Notes: generated by a model not told the origin, from the letters alone. Positions 18,496-27,237 are shown, counted from the stretch's first letter. The stretch is 64,000 nt of DNA from Bog-159 sp963738375 (GCA_963738375.1 CAVTWL010000004.1:1550001-1614000), one strand, 5' to 3'. Program-made: numbers and translations.

Positions 18496-18877
18496 GGACA
18501 GCCCGACAGACGTGATCCTCGTGCGCGAAGCACTCCGCGCTCAGGGCATCGCCGGAGACGTTCTCGTGTTCGAAGACGGCGAAGCAGCCATCGGCTACGT
18601 GCACCAACTCGACACCGACCAGTCACCCGGCTGCCCCTCGCTCATCCTGCTCGACCTCAACCTCCCGCGCGCGGACGGCTTCGAGGTGCTGCGCAACCTG
18701 CGTACGAGCACGGCCTGCGGGAACACCCCTGTCATCATCATGACCTCCTCCGCAGCACTCCCCGACCGCACCAAAGCCACAGCGCTCCGGGCCAACGCAT
18801 ACTTCCAGAAACCAACAACCTACGACGCATTCCTCAAACTCGGCGAGATCGCACAACGCGTCCTAAGCGAGTATTAA
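18464..18877 (+). CDS. single-domain response regulator
   Basis: A 137-residue receiver protein starting with GTG at 18464, preceded by a good ribosome-binding site (GGAGGA at 18454-18459). It shows the acidic pocket in VIVIEDSPTDV, the phospho-acceptor Asp in LILLDLNLPRADGFEV, the Thr/Ser in PVIIMTSSA and the Lys in FQKPTTYDAF. No output domain follows, as in Rcp1/CheY-like regulators that partner phytochrome-type kinases. The gene overlaps the end of the histidine kinase by 32 bases, so kinase and regulator are a cognate pair, probably working with the KaiC-like ATPase. Confidence 0.9.
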   Translation: MPNTAPVIVIEDSPTDVILVREALRAQGIAGDVLVFEDGEAAIGYVHQLDTDQSPGCPSLILLDLNLPRADGFEVLRNLRTSTACGNTPVIIMTSSAALPDRTKATALRANAYFQKPTTYDAFLKLGEIAQRVLSEY

Positions 18878-18886
18878 CTGGGCGTA

Positions 18887-19150
18887 TGCTTAATCGAAGA
18901 ACTGCTCTCAGCGGCGCTCGTGGCGCAGGCAGTCGTGGATCAGGCACACGTGAACTGGCAAAATCGGGCGCAGTTCCTGGCCGTGGCCGCCCAACTGATG
19001 CGCCACATCCTGGTGGATCATGCGAGCGGCCTCTGTCGAGGTAAGCGGGGCGGTGGCGCGCACATTCTCCCGCTCGATGAAGGTCTGGTCTTTTCAGCCG
19101 CGAAATCGGCGGCCTTGGTGGCCCTGGACGAAAAAACCAGCAGGTCGCTG
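18887..19150 (+). pseudogene. ECF sigma factor fragment (TIGR02999-like)
   Basis: The frame encodes VNWQNRAQFLAVAAQLMRHI followed by LVDHASGLCRGKRGGGAHIL and LDEGLVFSAAKSAALVALDE. This is the central linker of TIGR02999 sigma factors after region 2. The upstream sigma-2 part is degenerate and sigma-4 is missing beyond 19150. It is a second, independent broken copy of the family seen at 9804-10355 and lies directly after the two-component cassette. Confidence 0.72.
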
Positions 19151-19395
19151 CAACCCCAACGGCTAATCTCTATAAGCTGCCCTTCGCCAAACCATCTGTC
19201 AACTGGTCCTTGATCTGGTAGACGCCAAATTATCCGCTGCTGTTTCCGGGGGGCAAGGCGTCCACTGGCCCTATTCTCCCACCGCTCCAAGCCGAATGCT
19301 ACCGTACAAGCGGATGCCCTGTCCGGTTAGGTGACGGAACATCGAGTGCCAAGGCGGTGTCAAATCATGCGGAGTAGTGTCGAGGTCGGTAGGCG

Positions 19396-19830
19396 ATGCG
19401 AAGGGCGCTGAAAATCGTCGGGAGGTGCGTCGGGGTTCTGCTTCTTCTGGCAGGCGTTGCGACCTGGCGAAATCTCTTTTTCTACCCGAAGGTCTGGAGA
19501 GCACGAGTCACGGTCGATGGGCGGATCTGCGGCGAATGCGCTGTTTACGTGCATCGGGGCGGTCTTGGCGGTGTGCTTGAGCGACGGGGCGGGTCAACTT
19601 CGGCCTTGTACTCAGTGGCATTTCCGAATCCAAAATCCGACGTGCCAAACGGGGCGGTGTGGAAATGCGTGGACGGAGCTTTTTCGTTTGCTCCTGGATT
19701 CGCCTATGACAGCTTGTATCAGTGGTGTGCGCCCGGTGGATTTGCCAGATCTCAAAAGCAGCTACGGATGAACTCCAGACTGATCGAGTTTAGAATGGAT
19801 GATGGCAAGCGGTTGAAGGCGGAGTGGTAG
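19396..19830 (+). CDS. membrane-anchored hypothetical protein (144 aa)
   Basis: The protein has a basic start and a single hydrophobic segment (VGRCVGVLLLLAGVATWRNL), so it is likely anchored with its C-terminal domain outside. That domain contains RICGECAVYVHRGG, a GAVWKCVDGAFSFAPGFAYD stretch and four or more cysteines. It resembles no family I can name. The ATG at 19396 is the natural start. It stands alone between fragmentary genes but its own frame is clean. Confidence 0.6.
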   Translation: MRRALKIVGRCVGVLLLLAGVATWRNLFFYPKVWRARVTVDGRICGECAVYVHRGGLGGVLERRGGSTSALYSVAFPNPKSDVPNGAVWKCVDGAFSFAPGFAYDSLYQWCAPGGFARSQKQLRMNSRLIEFRMDDGKRLKAEW

Positions 19831-19975
19831 ACAGGGAGTTTTACCAGTAACCAGCATACTTTCGGCAACCCCCAATGAACACAGTTTTTAGCAAAAGCAT
19901 TTCTATCACCCTCTGATCCATTAGAAACAGGCTTTCAAATTTCCGCTCAACTCCCGAGATCACAGGCTGTGGAAA

Positions 19976-20066
19976 GTGCATGGCCTGCTTGAACACTTTC
20001 ACAAGCTTCTCAACATCAATGTAAAAGGTGCATTGTTCACGATGCAAACGGGTTTACCGCTTTTGA
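19976..20066 (+). pseudogene. short-chain dehydrogenase fragment
   Basis: About 30 codons read EHFHKLLNINVKGALFTMQT then GLPLLNASR, the NxNVxGxxFTxQxxLP helix that follows the NAG motif in SDR enzymes. Neither the glycine-rich cofactor motif nor the YxxxK active site is present nearby. A different SDR scrap lies at 29699-29838. Confidence 0.6.
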
Positions 20067-20149
20067 ATGCGTCCCGCCGGCCGCGTGATCGATACGTGAC
20101 AAACCGAGAGAGGAGTGCAAGCCGACATCGATTTCGGCCGAAGCAGTCC

Positions 20150-21348
20150 CTACCTCGGCGGCAAGCCCGCGTTCAGACTGAACACCGTGCCGTTGGCGAA
20201 ATGATCTGTCGAAGCCGCACCATATTGATAGGTAGACCCCCAGAGGGTCCCGTCCTTCGCCTGAATAAGCTCTTCCGGAAACCCTCCAACCGAGGCTGAG
20301 TTGGCGAAAGGCGAGAGCGTCTGAAGCAGCGACCCGTCGATGGGCGAAACCGTCATGATGTCTCCATAGACCTCGTTGCCGGAGTAATTGGCGATCCAGA
20401 AATTGCCATCGCTGGCCAGCAGCAATCCGTCCGGGGAACCGCCACCGGTAATGGGGTCATACAGGGAAAACACTTGCAAATTATTGCCGTCTGGTTGAAC
20501 CTCGAAGAGCCCCGTACCGGCCGTCGCGTAAATCGCATACAAACCATAGAGGTTACCGTTTGGACCAAAGGTCAATCCGGACACAGGTGAGGAATTAAAG
20601 AAGGTATTAAACGCCGGAAAATTCAGCGTAACCGTCGTTAAATCTCCGCTGGATGGCGTGAAGTGAAACAGGAACGTGGGGATTGTTCCAAGAGCGATCG
20701 CGTAGAAAGTTCCGTCGGGGGCCGCCGTGAGGCCGGAGGGGATTCCCTCGCCACTCGGGAAATTAAAAGTGACCACAGTCTCGTAGGATCCGCTGGACGG
20801 AGTGACCTTAAAGATAGAACCGTCGGGCGTCCCGTTTCCGGAAATCGTGCCATACAGATTGCCGTCCGTCCCCGCCACCATCGGGGTGAATGCCGGACGA
20901 AGATCACCACAGTTCCCCTCGGAGCAGAAACTGGTGATAACTTGAAAACCCGATCCATTCCTATCCACCCGATATAGCACGCCGTAGCCGCATTCACCGT
21001 TGCAGCCACCAAACCCGCCGAAGGTGGTGTAGCCGTAGAGTTTTCCGTCGGGGCCTTCGGTCAGCAGGCTGGGGAAGTTGCCGTTCGTGTACTTCTTATC
21101 GGGTCCGGAAGCAAATGATGGAGCACCGTGAGCGTCCCAGTGGGTGTCAGCGAGAACACAACACCACCGACCGACGTTGATTCTCCTTCTGGCGCCTGGC
21201 TTCTTTCGAAGGATACTTGCGCGGCTCCGTAGAAGTTGCCGTCGGAGCCTAGGATCAGAGAATCGGGCCTGCCGCCATTGGGACAGGGCCCCATCTCCCG
21301 CTTTTGACTGCCGTTGCAGGTGAAGGTATAAACGGCGACGGGCTGACC
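20150..21348 (-). pseudogene. GloVer/TIGR03803 tandem-repeat protein, frameshifted and lacking its N-terminus
   Basis: Repeats of the type DGNLYGTxxxGG, each followed by a VFKVTPSG-like strand, are visible (VAGTDGNLYGTISGNGTPDG, LTFGPNGNLYGLY, LILGSDGNFYGAAQ). These form the acidobacterial TIGR03803 beta-propeller-like family. The frame changes at 21113-21115, where one T is missing on the coding strand; restoring it joins VLHHF to ASGPDKKYTNGNFP. The N-terminal signal peptide is absent because sequence upstream of about 21349 belongs to an unrelated NTPase. It is a broken and chimeric gene. Confidence 0.75.
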
Positions 21349-21497
21349 GTCTTTCCCTGTTTGGAACCGCCGTGCAAAACTATGTGCCTATCAGCCGCCA
21401 AAACGTAGGCAAATCGCGTATCGAGGCTGGACCGATCAACGTACGTATATTGAGGAACTGCGTTCGAAATTCCGAATACCTCGTTTAGCTTGGGCAT
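21349..21497 (-). pseudogene. NTPase N-terminal fragment with Walker A
   Basis: From the ATG at 21497 the frame reads MPKLNEVFGISNAVPQYTYV then RFAYVLAADRHIVLHGGSKQ, ending in a P-loop (GGSKQGKT). This is the start of a STAND/AAA-like NTPase with a short leader before the nucleotide-binding domain. Immediately after the P-loop the sequence switches to a GloVer repeat in another frame. Only about 50 residues remain. Confidence 0.55.
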
Positions 21498-21681
21498 GTG
21501 ATGTTTCGATTATAACGCCCCCACCGTGTTTCCGGGTTTCTGAACGCCCATTCAAAACGCTGAAAATCTTCATGCCCCGTCCTTTCGCCTTCATCAGGCC
21601 AGCCACATCAATTCCGATCCTTTGCTCGAAACCTGGCATAAATCGGACTTACGGACGTCAAGCCGCGGCCCGCTCCATTCT

Positions 21682-22091
21682 AGTCCAGATCCCGCACAAT
21701 TTTCCTGCTCCTGTAGTATCATTTCAACGATGAATGTCCGCTGCCCCGAATGCGTCCGGCTTTGGGAAATCTACTTCGCCATCTCCGTCGAAGAGTTCAG
21801 CGCACAGGAGCAGCTTTCGGCGGCGAAGCAAGAGAACGGGGGCTTGGAGCGGATTGCACGGCTTGGCGTGACCATGGCGGCCCTTGAGCGTGACCTTGCC
21901 AGCGCATCTGAGAGAGTTGCCGAGCACCGCGCGACGCACCGTTCGGCTACTTCGTGAGGGGATTGCCGATTCGCGCTTTCCGGGTGTAGACTACGAGACG
22001 CGCTACGGAGAAGCCGCCTGGCCCGTTTCATGGTCTGAGCGACGGAGGGAATAGCCTACCGGGCGAAGCGGGGCCGCTTCGGCACCGGTTA
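21682..22091 (+). repeat. 410-bp dispersed repeat, copy 2 (other copy 9391-9800)
   Basis: Near-identical to 9391-9800, without the T insertion that breaks the small gene but with one extra G after it. As in copy 1, the right edge (GCACCGGTTA) coincides with the loss of a minus-strand reading frame (22092-22333). The flanks of the two copies are otherwise unrelated. Confidence 0.88.
21730..21957 (+). CDS. small CPxCVRLW-family protein, intact copy (75 aa)
   Basis: The protein starts MNVRCPECVRLWEIYFAISV and continues through a charged, probably coiled-coil helix (EEFSAQEQLSAAKQENGGLE) to ALERDLASASERVAEHRATH. The CPxC pair at the N-terminus could form half of a zinc site or a redox pair. Similar short acidobacterial proteins with a CPxC-x(2)-LW start are known to me only as hypotheticals; that comparison is from memory. 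Three further copies in the window are broken (9439, 24617, 39342). A possible hairpin-rich tail follows within the repeat. Function unknown. Confidence 0.6.
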   Translation: MNVRCPECVRLWEIYFAISVEEFSAQEQLSAAKQENGGLERIARLGVTMAALERDLASASERVAEHRATHRSATS

Positions 22092-22333
22092 ACTTCGGGG
22101 GACTCCCGCCTTGCGGCAAACATTAACATGCCGACACCTAGGCAAAGGCCGAATACCATAGCCGACCTGTTCTGTACTTGGGCTGCCGGAATCCATTCCC
22201 GTGAGAGGTTTTCGTTCAGACCGCGCAGATAGGCCGCGTCATTCTCTTGCTTCCACGCGCGCACATTGCCGAATGTCCAGCGCACCGTACTGGCGTTCGG
22301 TCTAATGGCTCTCGCCTCCTGCGCCCATCCCAA
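22028..22333 (-). pseudogene. hypothetical protein fragment with one membrane segment, truncated by the 410-bp repeat
   Basis: The minus strand reads TVRWTFGNVRAWKQENDAAY, LRGLNENLSREWIPAAQVQN, then a hydrophobic stretch (SAMVFGLCLGVGMLMFAARR) and ESPEVN. At 22091 the frame enters the repeat and the sequence stops being protein-like. It is probably the remains of a membrane protein whose 3' end was replaced. The family is not recognised. Confidence 0.35.
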
Positions 22334-22369
22334 CCGCGTCTCCCGCGGCCTCCTGCGTCAGTTCGCCCG

Positions 22370-22512
22370 GCGGCACGAGCCTTACGTTCTTGTCTTCGGC
22401 TCGCTCACGATGTCCGCGACTTCCTCGTCGCGCCCGACCACTCGCTTCGTCCACCAGTCCAACCGCGCCGCACCAGAGTATCTCCTACGGGAAATCACGG
22501 TGGCCGCAGACC
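22370..22512. repeat. 143-bp dispersed repeat, copy A (copy B 29539-29681)
   Basis: The segment from GCGGCACGAGCC to GCCGCAGACC recurs at 29539-29681 with two substitutions by eye. Both copies are in the same orientation and abut gene fragments. No frame in the repeat matches a known family, so I cannot say whether it derives from a gene or is a noncoding element. Confidence 0.85.
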
Positions 22513-22573
22513 ATCGCTTTTACGCCATTCTCAAGAAGCCCGTAGCGCTCGGGATACTCGATGAATTTGAAGC

Positions 22574-23041
22574 AGCAGTGGGCACTATGTGGGACTGGAC
22601 TTCTTCCCCGGCGTGTTCAAACCTGTGGCGCCCGACGGCGAGCCGGGTGACTTGGCGTCTTCGGTACGGGGCGTCCTCCACGCGATGCGGTCCGCCTGGC
22701 TGCCCAAAGCCGGTATTCCAGAGAGCGTCCCAATCTACGTCTGCGAGCACGGCTGGCCCACCAATCAAGGACGAAGCCAAGACCGGCAGGCAACCGTACT
22801 GGACTGCGCGGTTCGCACAATCTACAACCATCGGGTTCAACTCAACCTCGGCGCTTACTCGTTGTTTGCGCTCCGCGACGTGGCCCTCCCCACCGCGGAT
22901 AACGCCAACGACCCATTCTCCTTCTTCGGAATCATGACGGCGGATTACCAGCGGAAGCTGGCGTTTGAAACCTACCGTCGGTTGATCGCCGATCTCGCGT
23001 CACCGGGGGGCCGCCTGGCGCCACCCCCCGTTTACGGCTAA
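22574..23041 (+). pseudogene. glycoside-hydrolase-like TIM-barrel protein, C-terminal fragment
   Basis: The frame reads HYVGLDFFPGVFKPVAPDG, then PIYVCEHGWPTNQGRSQDRQ and FGIMTADYQRKLAFETYRRL. The EHGWPT segment on a beta strand is typical of the nucleophile region of clan-A-like glycosidases. About 150 residues remain; the N-terminal half of the barrel is replaced by the 143-bp repeat and other DNA. The stop at 23041 looks native. The next gene starts 43 bases downstream. Confidence 0.6.
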
Positions 23042-23083
23042 ACTTACAGCAGAACCGTGTTTGAATCGGCGCAGGAGGGTGGC

Positions 23084-24544
23084 ATGACTCGTCGGACTTG
23101 CTGGAACGTGGCCGTGATGTGCGCGCTGGCTGGCGCGCCCGTTGTATGTGGTCAAGGGGCGCGCTCTCAGCCCATCGGGGCTCAGGGTCCCAGACCAACG
23201 CAAGGCTTTCCTGCCCATTCTCAGCCAGGGCCGAAAACCGCTACCGTCACGGGCCCCGGCATCATTCCGATCGGCTCGCTTTTGGTGTGGTCTCCCACCA
23301 ACGCTCCGGATACCTTCACGGCCAATACAACATTCAGTTCCACGCCCGTCCTGGTGGATAACGGGGCGGTGAAGATCTGGCAGGTGCAGACGCCCACGGG
23401 GCCCAACTCCGAATGGGACGTCTTCTATATGGAAACGGTGAACGGGGGTCCGCTGGCCACCGATCAGAGCGCTCTCTGGCAGATTGTGTTGAATTACACG
23501 CTCAGTGTCCCTGCCGTCTTCGACCAGGTTGTCCAACAGTGGTGGGTCAATGGCGCGCCCGTGGGACCGCTTACCGATGGCATCGGTTCCATCTGTTGCG
23601 CGGCGGCTACCAACCCGATCCTACCCGGATGGTCGTACTACAATTCGGGCTTTAGCGGCGCGCTGACAGCGGGTGTGCAGGCCAACTGGAGACAAATCTA
23701 CGTCACGCCCTATACCCTCATCTCGGCCGGGGGTATCGATCCGAATACCGCGAACGGCTTTGTCTTTGGCTTGCACTTCACCCTTCAGCCCACCATCGTG
23801 GCGGCGGTCAGCGCCAGTGCCTTCGGCGAGTTTCCGGACTTCGGGCCCGGCTCCTGGATCGAAATCTACGGAACCAATCTCGCGACGGATACGCAAACGT
23901 GGGGTGCCGGCGATTTCAATGGAGTGGTCGGACCAACAGTGCTCGGACCGATCACCTACGGAACCAGCGTAACCGTCGGGGGGGTGCCGGCTTACGTCGA
24001 CTTCATCAGCCCCCTGCAGGTGAATGTGCAGGTGCCGGGAGGCTTGGCCACCGGCCCGCAGCCGGTGGTCCTTTCGGTAGGTTCCGTCGCCAGCGCACCC
24101 TATACTGCAACCGTAAATGCAACCGAACCCGGGCTGCTTGCGCCCGCCAATTTCAAAATCGACGGCACGCAATATGTGGTGGCGCAGTTCGCCGATGGGA
24201 CTTACGTGCTGCCTTCCGGTGCCATCGCGGGCTTGAACTCGCGGCCTGCCAAACCAGGAGACGTGATTGTGATTTATGGCATCGGCTTCGGTTCCGTGAG
24301 CCCCGACAGTCCGCCCGGCCAACTGGTGCAGCAGCTTAACACACTCTCCGAGACTTTCACCATGTCCTTCGGCGGCGTCACGTCTGCCTCGGTCACTTAC
24401 GATGGGTTGACGCCGAATTATATGGGGCTGTATCAGTTCGACGTGCAAGTGCCGAATGTGGCGCCGGGCGATGCCGTGCCTTTGACGTTTACTTTGGGTG
24501 GTAACGCCGGTACCCAGTCTCTGGCCATTGCCATTGGGAATTGA
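23084..24544 (+). CDS. secreted protein with Solibacter-type TIGR03437 C-terminal domains
   Basis: The ATG at 23084 follows a GGAGGG site and starts a signal peptide (MTRRTCWNVAVMCALAGAPV); 486 residues. The N-terminal half is an unknown beta-rich domain (WQVQTPTGPNSEWDVFYMET). The C-terminal 230 residues carry the acidobacterial TIGR03437 module: FGPGSWIEIYGTNLATDT, YVDFISPLQVNVQVPGG and the second half KPGDVIVIYGIGFGSVSPDS. The domain is thought to mediate surface or extracellular interactions and is strongly expanded in Solibacter. The frame is complete. The role is unknown. Confidence 0.82.
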   Translation: MTRRTCWNVAVMCALAGAPVVCGQGARSQPIGAQGPRPTQGFPAHSQPGPKTATVTGPGIIPIGSLLVWSPTNAPDTFTANTTFSSTPVLVDNGAVKIWQVQTPTGPNSEWDVFYMETVNGGPLATDQSALWQIVLNYTLSVPAVFDQVVQQWWVNGAPVGPLTDGIGSICCAAATNPILPGWSYYNSGFSGALTAGVQANWRQIYVTPYTLISAGGIDPNTANGFVFGLHFTLQPTIVAAVSASAFGEFPDFGPGSWIEIYGTNLATDTQTWGAGDFNGVVGPTVLGPITYGTSVTVGGVPAYVDFISPLQVNVQVPGGLATGPQPVVLSVGSVASAPYTATVNATEPGLLAPANFKIDGTQYVVAQFADGTYVLPSGAIAGLNSRPAKPGDVIVIYGIGFGSVSPDSPPGQLVQQLNTLSETFTMSFGGVTSASVTYDGLTPNYMGLYQFDVQVPNVAPGDAVPLTFTLGGNAGTQSLAIAIGN

Positions 24545-24616
24545 TGGCGGTCGCGTTGCTCCCGACACAGGCTGTTATGCAATTGCACTCATTCCTAAAC
24601 TAAGACCGGCGATCCT

Positions 24617-24861
24617 TGCCCGGAAGGCGTACGCCTCTGGGACATTTACTACGCGGTAACAGTTGCGAATTCAACGCGCGAGAAGAGCTCGTAGCTGCCA
24701 AGTTGAAGGAAGTTGCCCTACTGCGCAAGCGCCCGGCCTTGATTTCTCGACTCACAAATAATCGTCGAACGGCTTGAGCGCAACCTGAACACTGCGTCTG
24801 AGCGAGTTGCCGCGCACCGTGGCACCCACCAGGCGGCCGGAGCGATAAGACAGTGTTCATA
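24617..24861 (+). pseudogene. small CPxCVRLW-family protein, copy 3, degraded
   Basis: The sequence reads CPEGVRLWDIYYAVTV, then after a one-base shift EFNAREELVAAKLKEVALLR, and after another shift IVERLERNLNTASERVAAHR followed by GTHQAAG. The second Cys of the CPxC motif is Gly here. Two frameshifts exclude a full product. This copy lies outside any 410-bp repeat, so the family existed before the repeat spread. Confidence 0.7.
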
Positions 24862-24889
24862 CGATTTCAGCGGCGCATCAAGCTGGCGC

Positions 24890-25080
24890 CCGCCTGGCCT
24901 ACAACAGCCGCGCGTGCTTGTCGGTAAGCCACTTGTGAATTCCTGATCCTTCATCCAGCTGAGTAAGGTATTGGGACCGACACCAACCGCCTTGGCGGCT
25001 ATCTCGATGTTGCGACTACTCAGCAGTGCCGCAATGGCCGCTTCCTTCTTCCGTCCGAACTGTGTGCCGTGCCCCCTCAT
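24890..25080 (-). pseudogene. HTH protein of phage-terminase-small-subunit type, frameshifted
   Basis: From the ATG at 25080 the frame gives MRGHGTQFGRKKEAAIAALL, SSRNIEIAAKAVGVGPNTLL and SWMKDQEF. This is the helix-turn-helix used by many acidobacterial and phage small proteins to bind DNA. The frame then shifts; the neighbouring frame continues AYRQARAAVVGQAGASLMRR to a stop near 24890. It converges with the degraded CPxC copy 3. Confidence 0.6.
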
Positions 25081-25110
25081 TCCGCGACAACGCGAGGTCC
25101 TCGATATCGC

Positions 25111-25749
25111 CTAATATTTCGAAATGAGCTTGAGCAACACTTCCGAGTGGACCTCGAACAAGCGCTTTTCGGGCGCCATCACACCGCACGGAATCAGGCA
25201 GTCACGGCGGCCCGGAACGAGCCACTGGCGGCCAACCTGGGCCAACGGCACGCCCGGAATGGACGCATACGCCTCGAAATCAGCGAGCCTGTCTTCATCC
25301 GAGAGCGATAGCCATTCATAAAAGATTTCTCGGTGCTTGCTGCTGATGATGAGATCGACACTGTCGCTATCGCAATCCAAGCCGAGTGAATCACAAAAAG
25401 GGTTAAGCGCAACGGGCCCCTGCAGGCCAGCAATAAACACAAGACACTCAAATTGGCAGGGTATCCCCAGGAGCGCTGCGCGAACGGCACCAGCAAACTC
25501 TTCGGCCGACCGCTGGCAATCGCCACCGCGATCGGCCATCAAGGACGCTGTGGGCGCCCGATTTTCTAGAACTCCGAAGCCGCCGTTTACAGTCGGCCCG
25601 ACAATAGCCAAAGGGTTGTTAGCAGGCATCGCCAAAGCACGGCCTCTCTTAAGCTGGATACTCCTCACACGTTCAAGGATATTCCGCGTTTTGTTTTGGA
25701 ACAGGCTCTGTGCGAGCGAGGAGTCCGAAATCCGTTCAGCGAAAGCCAT
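25111..25749 (-). CDS. hypothetical protein (212 aa), second gene of a pair
   Basis: I chose the ATG at 25749 (MAFAERISDSSLAQSLFQNK) because the previous gene's stop is one base upstream, implying translational coupling. Clear features are NNPLAIVGPTVNGGFGVL, FECLVFIAGLQGPVALNPFC and a C-terminal LPxGVMAPEKRLFEVHSEVL-like stretch. There is no signal peptide or membrane segment. I do not recognise the family; the coupling with the Cys-rich protein upstream suggests the two act together. Confidence 0.6.
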   Translation of the reverse strand: MAFAERISDSSLAQSLFQNKTRNILERVRSIQLKRGRALAMPANNPLAIVGPTVNGGFGVLENRAPTASLMADRGGDCQRSAEEFAGAVRAALLGIPCQFECLVFIAGLQGPVALNPFCDSLGLDCDSDSVDLIISSKHREIFYEWLSLSDEDRLADFEAYASIPGVPLAQVGRQWLVPGRRDCLIPCGVMAPEKRLFEVHSEVLLKLISKY

Positions 25750-25750
25750 T

Positions 25751-26182
25751 TCAGAAACCTCCGGCCAGGCTGGAATTGTGCCGAACTCTGATTGGGCCGT
25801 AGTAGGCGGGATCGGCGAATTTCTCTTCGAATACTCGCGCCCAGCGAACATTGTCGAGGCACCACTTGCACTTCCCGCACTGACAGTATTGCCGTCGATG
25901 GATGCGAGTAACCACCGCGGGCGCAGCGGCTTTGGCTGGCGCCATGGCGTCGTCCGCGACGGGTGGCGAAGCGGGGAGCTCAGCAAACGGGGGTGACATT
26001 GCTGGTTTTGTGAGTGCCATGGTAGCAAGCAGGGCCGCCAGGGCTTCCCGCGCAAGCTCTCGGTCCAGCCGGTGCTGGGTTGAACGCTTACGACTGGAGT
26101 CGGCGAAGCGAGCTATCAGGCCGACGAGTTCGGCAGGAGACGCCAAGAAGTCTTCTGCATTAAAGTTGGGAGAGTCATCCAT
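25751..26182 (-). CDS. small Cys-cluster protein (143 aa), first gene of a pair
   Basis: From the ATG at 26182 the protein begins MDDSPNFNAEDFLASPAELV, has an Ala/Pro-rich linker and ends with a zinc-ribbon-like cluster (RRQYCQCGKCKWCLDNVRWA, then RVFEEKFADPAYYG). CxCxxCxxC followed by a WxRxFxxKFADPxYY tail is a pattern I associate with small acidobacterial hypotheticals. The following gene begins one base after its stop. It is probably DNA- or protein-binding; no direct evidence exists. Confidence 0.65.
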   Translation of the reverse strand: MDDSPNFNAEDFLASPAELVGLIARFADSSRKRSTQHRLDRELAREALAALLATMALTKPAMSPPFAELPASPPVADDAMAPAKAAAPAVVTRIHRRQYCQCGKCKWCLDNVRWARVFEEKFADPAYYGPIRVRHNSSLAGGF

Positions 26183-26664
26183 AATTGGGATAAAGCATTT
26201 TGCTTGCCGACCGGAATAATCCGGCCTTATCACCAAAAACATACCCAGATTATCCTGACTCTGGCCCAGATAGTGGTTAGAAATAACGCTTTGCCGTCGG
26301 TAATTGTGTTTGCGATATCCATGATACGCGAGCAATCGGCAGGCGCAACGAATCATCTGGTGAGCAATATCGCTCATTTTGGCTGTTGAATGCGCCGGCT
26401 GCCCCATCAAGTTGCCCCATGTCGACTACGCGAGGCTCAACTCCATGACCGCCCAATTCTCCCGATTCTCGGGTGCTGTTCGCATGGGAATCAAACCCCT
26501 CGTTCAGGCTCATTGCGCGTGGGACAATTCCGGACCAGGGGCACGCCTTGGGCGCTTCCACTCGAACGGCCAAGCCGGAGTATGGAACACACCGCAACGG
26601 ATCCTGCATCAGGCTGAGGGATCGCGCCAGAGACCGCCCCTCTCGACATGGAATAATAGAGTCT
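26183..26664. other. divergent intergenic region without a recognisable gene
   Basis: Nearly 480 bases between the Cys-cluster pair (leftward) and the DUF6226 gene (rightward). It should hold both promoters. Frames within it are short and look like out-of-frame noise. I see no hairpin followed by a T run and no known regulatory element. Confidence 0.4.
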
Positions 26665-27237
26665 ATGAAAGGGGATGAATGGAGGACTCAAGGCTCGCCT
26701 CCAGAGGCTTCTTCGCGCGTCACAAACCCGGAGCGATTCGCGTCTTTACATATGGTAGCGGCGGAATTGCTGGACCAGTTGGAACTAGAGTTCGACGCCG
26801 AGCGTGCGGAGGGGGATGGTCTTGCCCCCGAGTTGGAGGGAAGCTGCAAGTCGGTTCGACCGAGCATAACACTCGTACCGAGAGATGCCGACGCCGCGCC
26901 TGTCGTCTTCGTTTTCTCGGCCTTTCCCGGGATCCGCGTCCGCTTCGGGCGCTGGTATATCACCGCATTCCCAAAGTGCGGATGCGATGCGTGTGATGAA
27001 TCGGCCGAGAGTGAAGCCGAACGTTTGAAGTCACTGATCGACAACCTAACCGCAGGCCGCTTCCGGGAGTCTATCCGGATTGGTGACGATGGATCTGCGT
27101 GGAAAGAGTCGGAGTTTTGGTCTGCCAGTGGCAGCGACGGAACAACATCGCAACTCGACCCAACATGCGCCCGGCAGCTAATTTCCGCTACAGCACGGTC
27201 GTCGTACGATTGGGTCCCGTGGCCCAGGCGGGGCTGA
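26665..27237 (+). CDS. DUF6226-like protein
   Basis: A 190-residue protein starting at the ATG at 26665 (MKGDEWRTQGSPPEASSRVT). It has NPERFASLHMVAAELLDQLE, a strand PVVFVFSAFPGIRVRFGRWY and the hallmark FPKCGCDACDE followed by SEAERLKSLIDNLTAGRFRE. This order and the CGCDACDE motif match what I recall of DUF6226, a family better known from actinobacteria. It may therefore be a transferred gene. The three clustered cysteines could bind metal. No function is established. Confidence 0.72.
   Translation: MKGDEWRTQGSPPEASSRVTNPERFASLHMVAAELLDQLELEFDAERAEGDGLAPELEGSCKSVRPSITLVPRDADAAPVVFVFSAFPGIRVRFGRWYITAFPKCGCDACDESAESEAERLKSLIDNLTAGRFRESIRIGDDGSAWKESEFWSASGSDGTTSQLDPTCARQLISATARSSYDWVPWPRRG

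Noticed and set aside
23621..24568. 315-codon minus-strand frame opposite the TIGR03437 protein
   Set aside because: It overlaps a complete secreted protein with signal peptide and known domain; composition is shadow-like.
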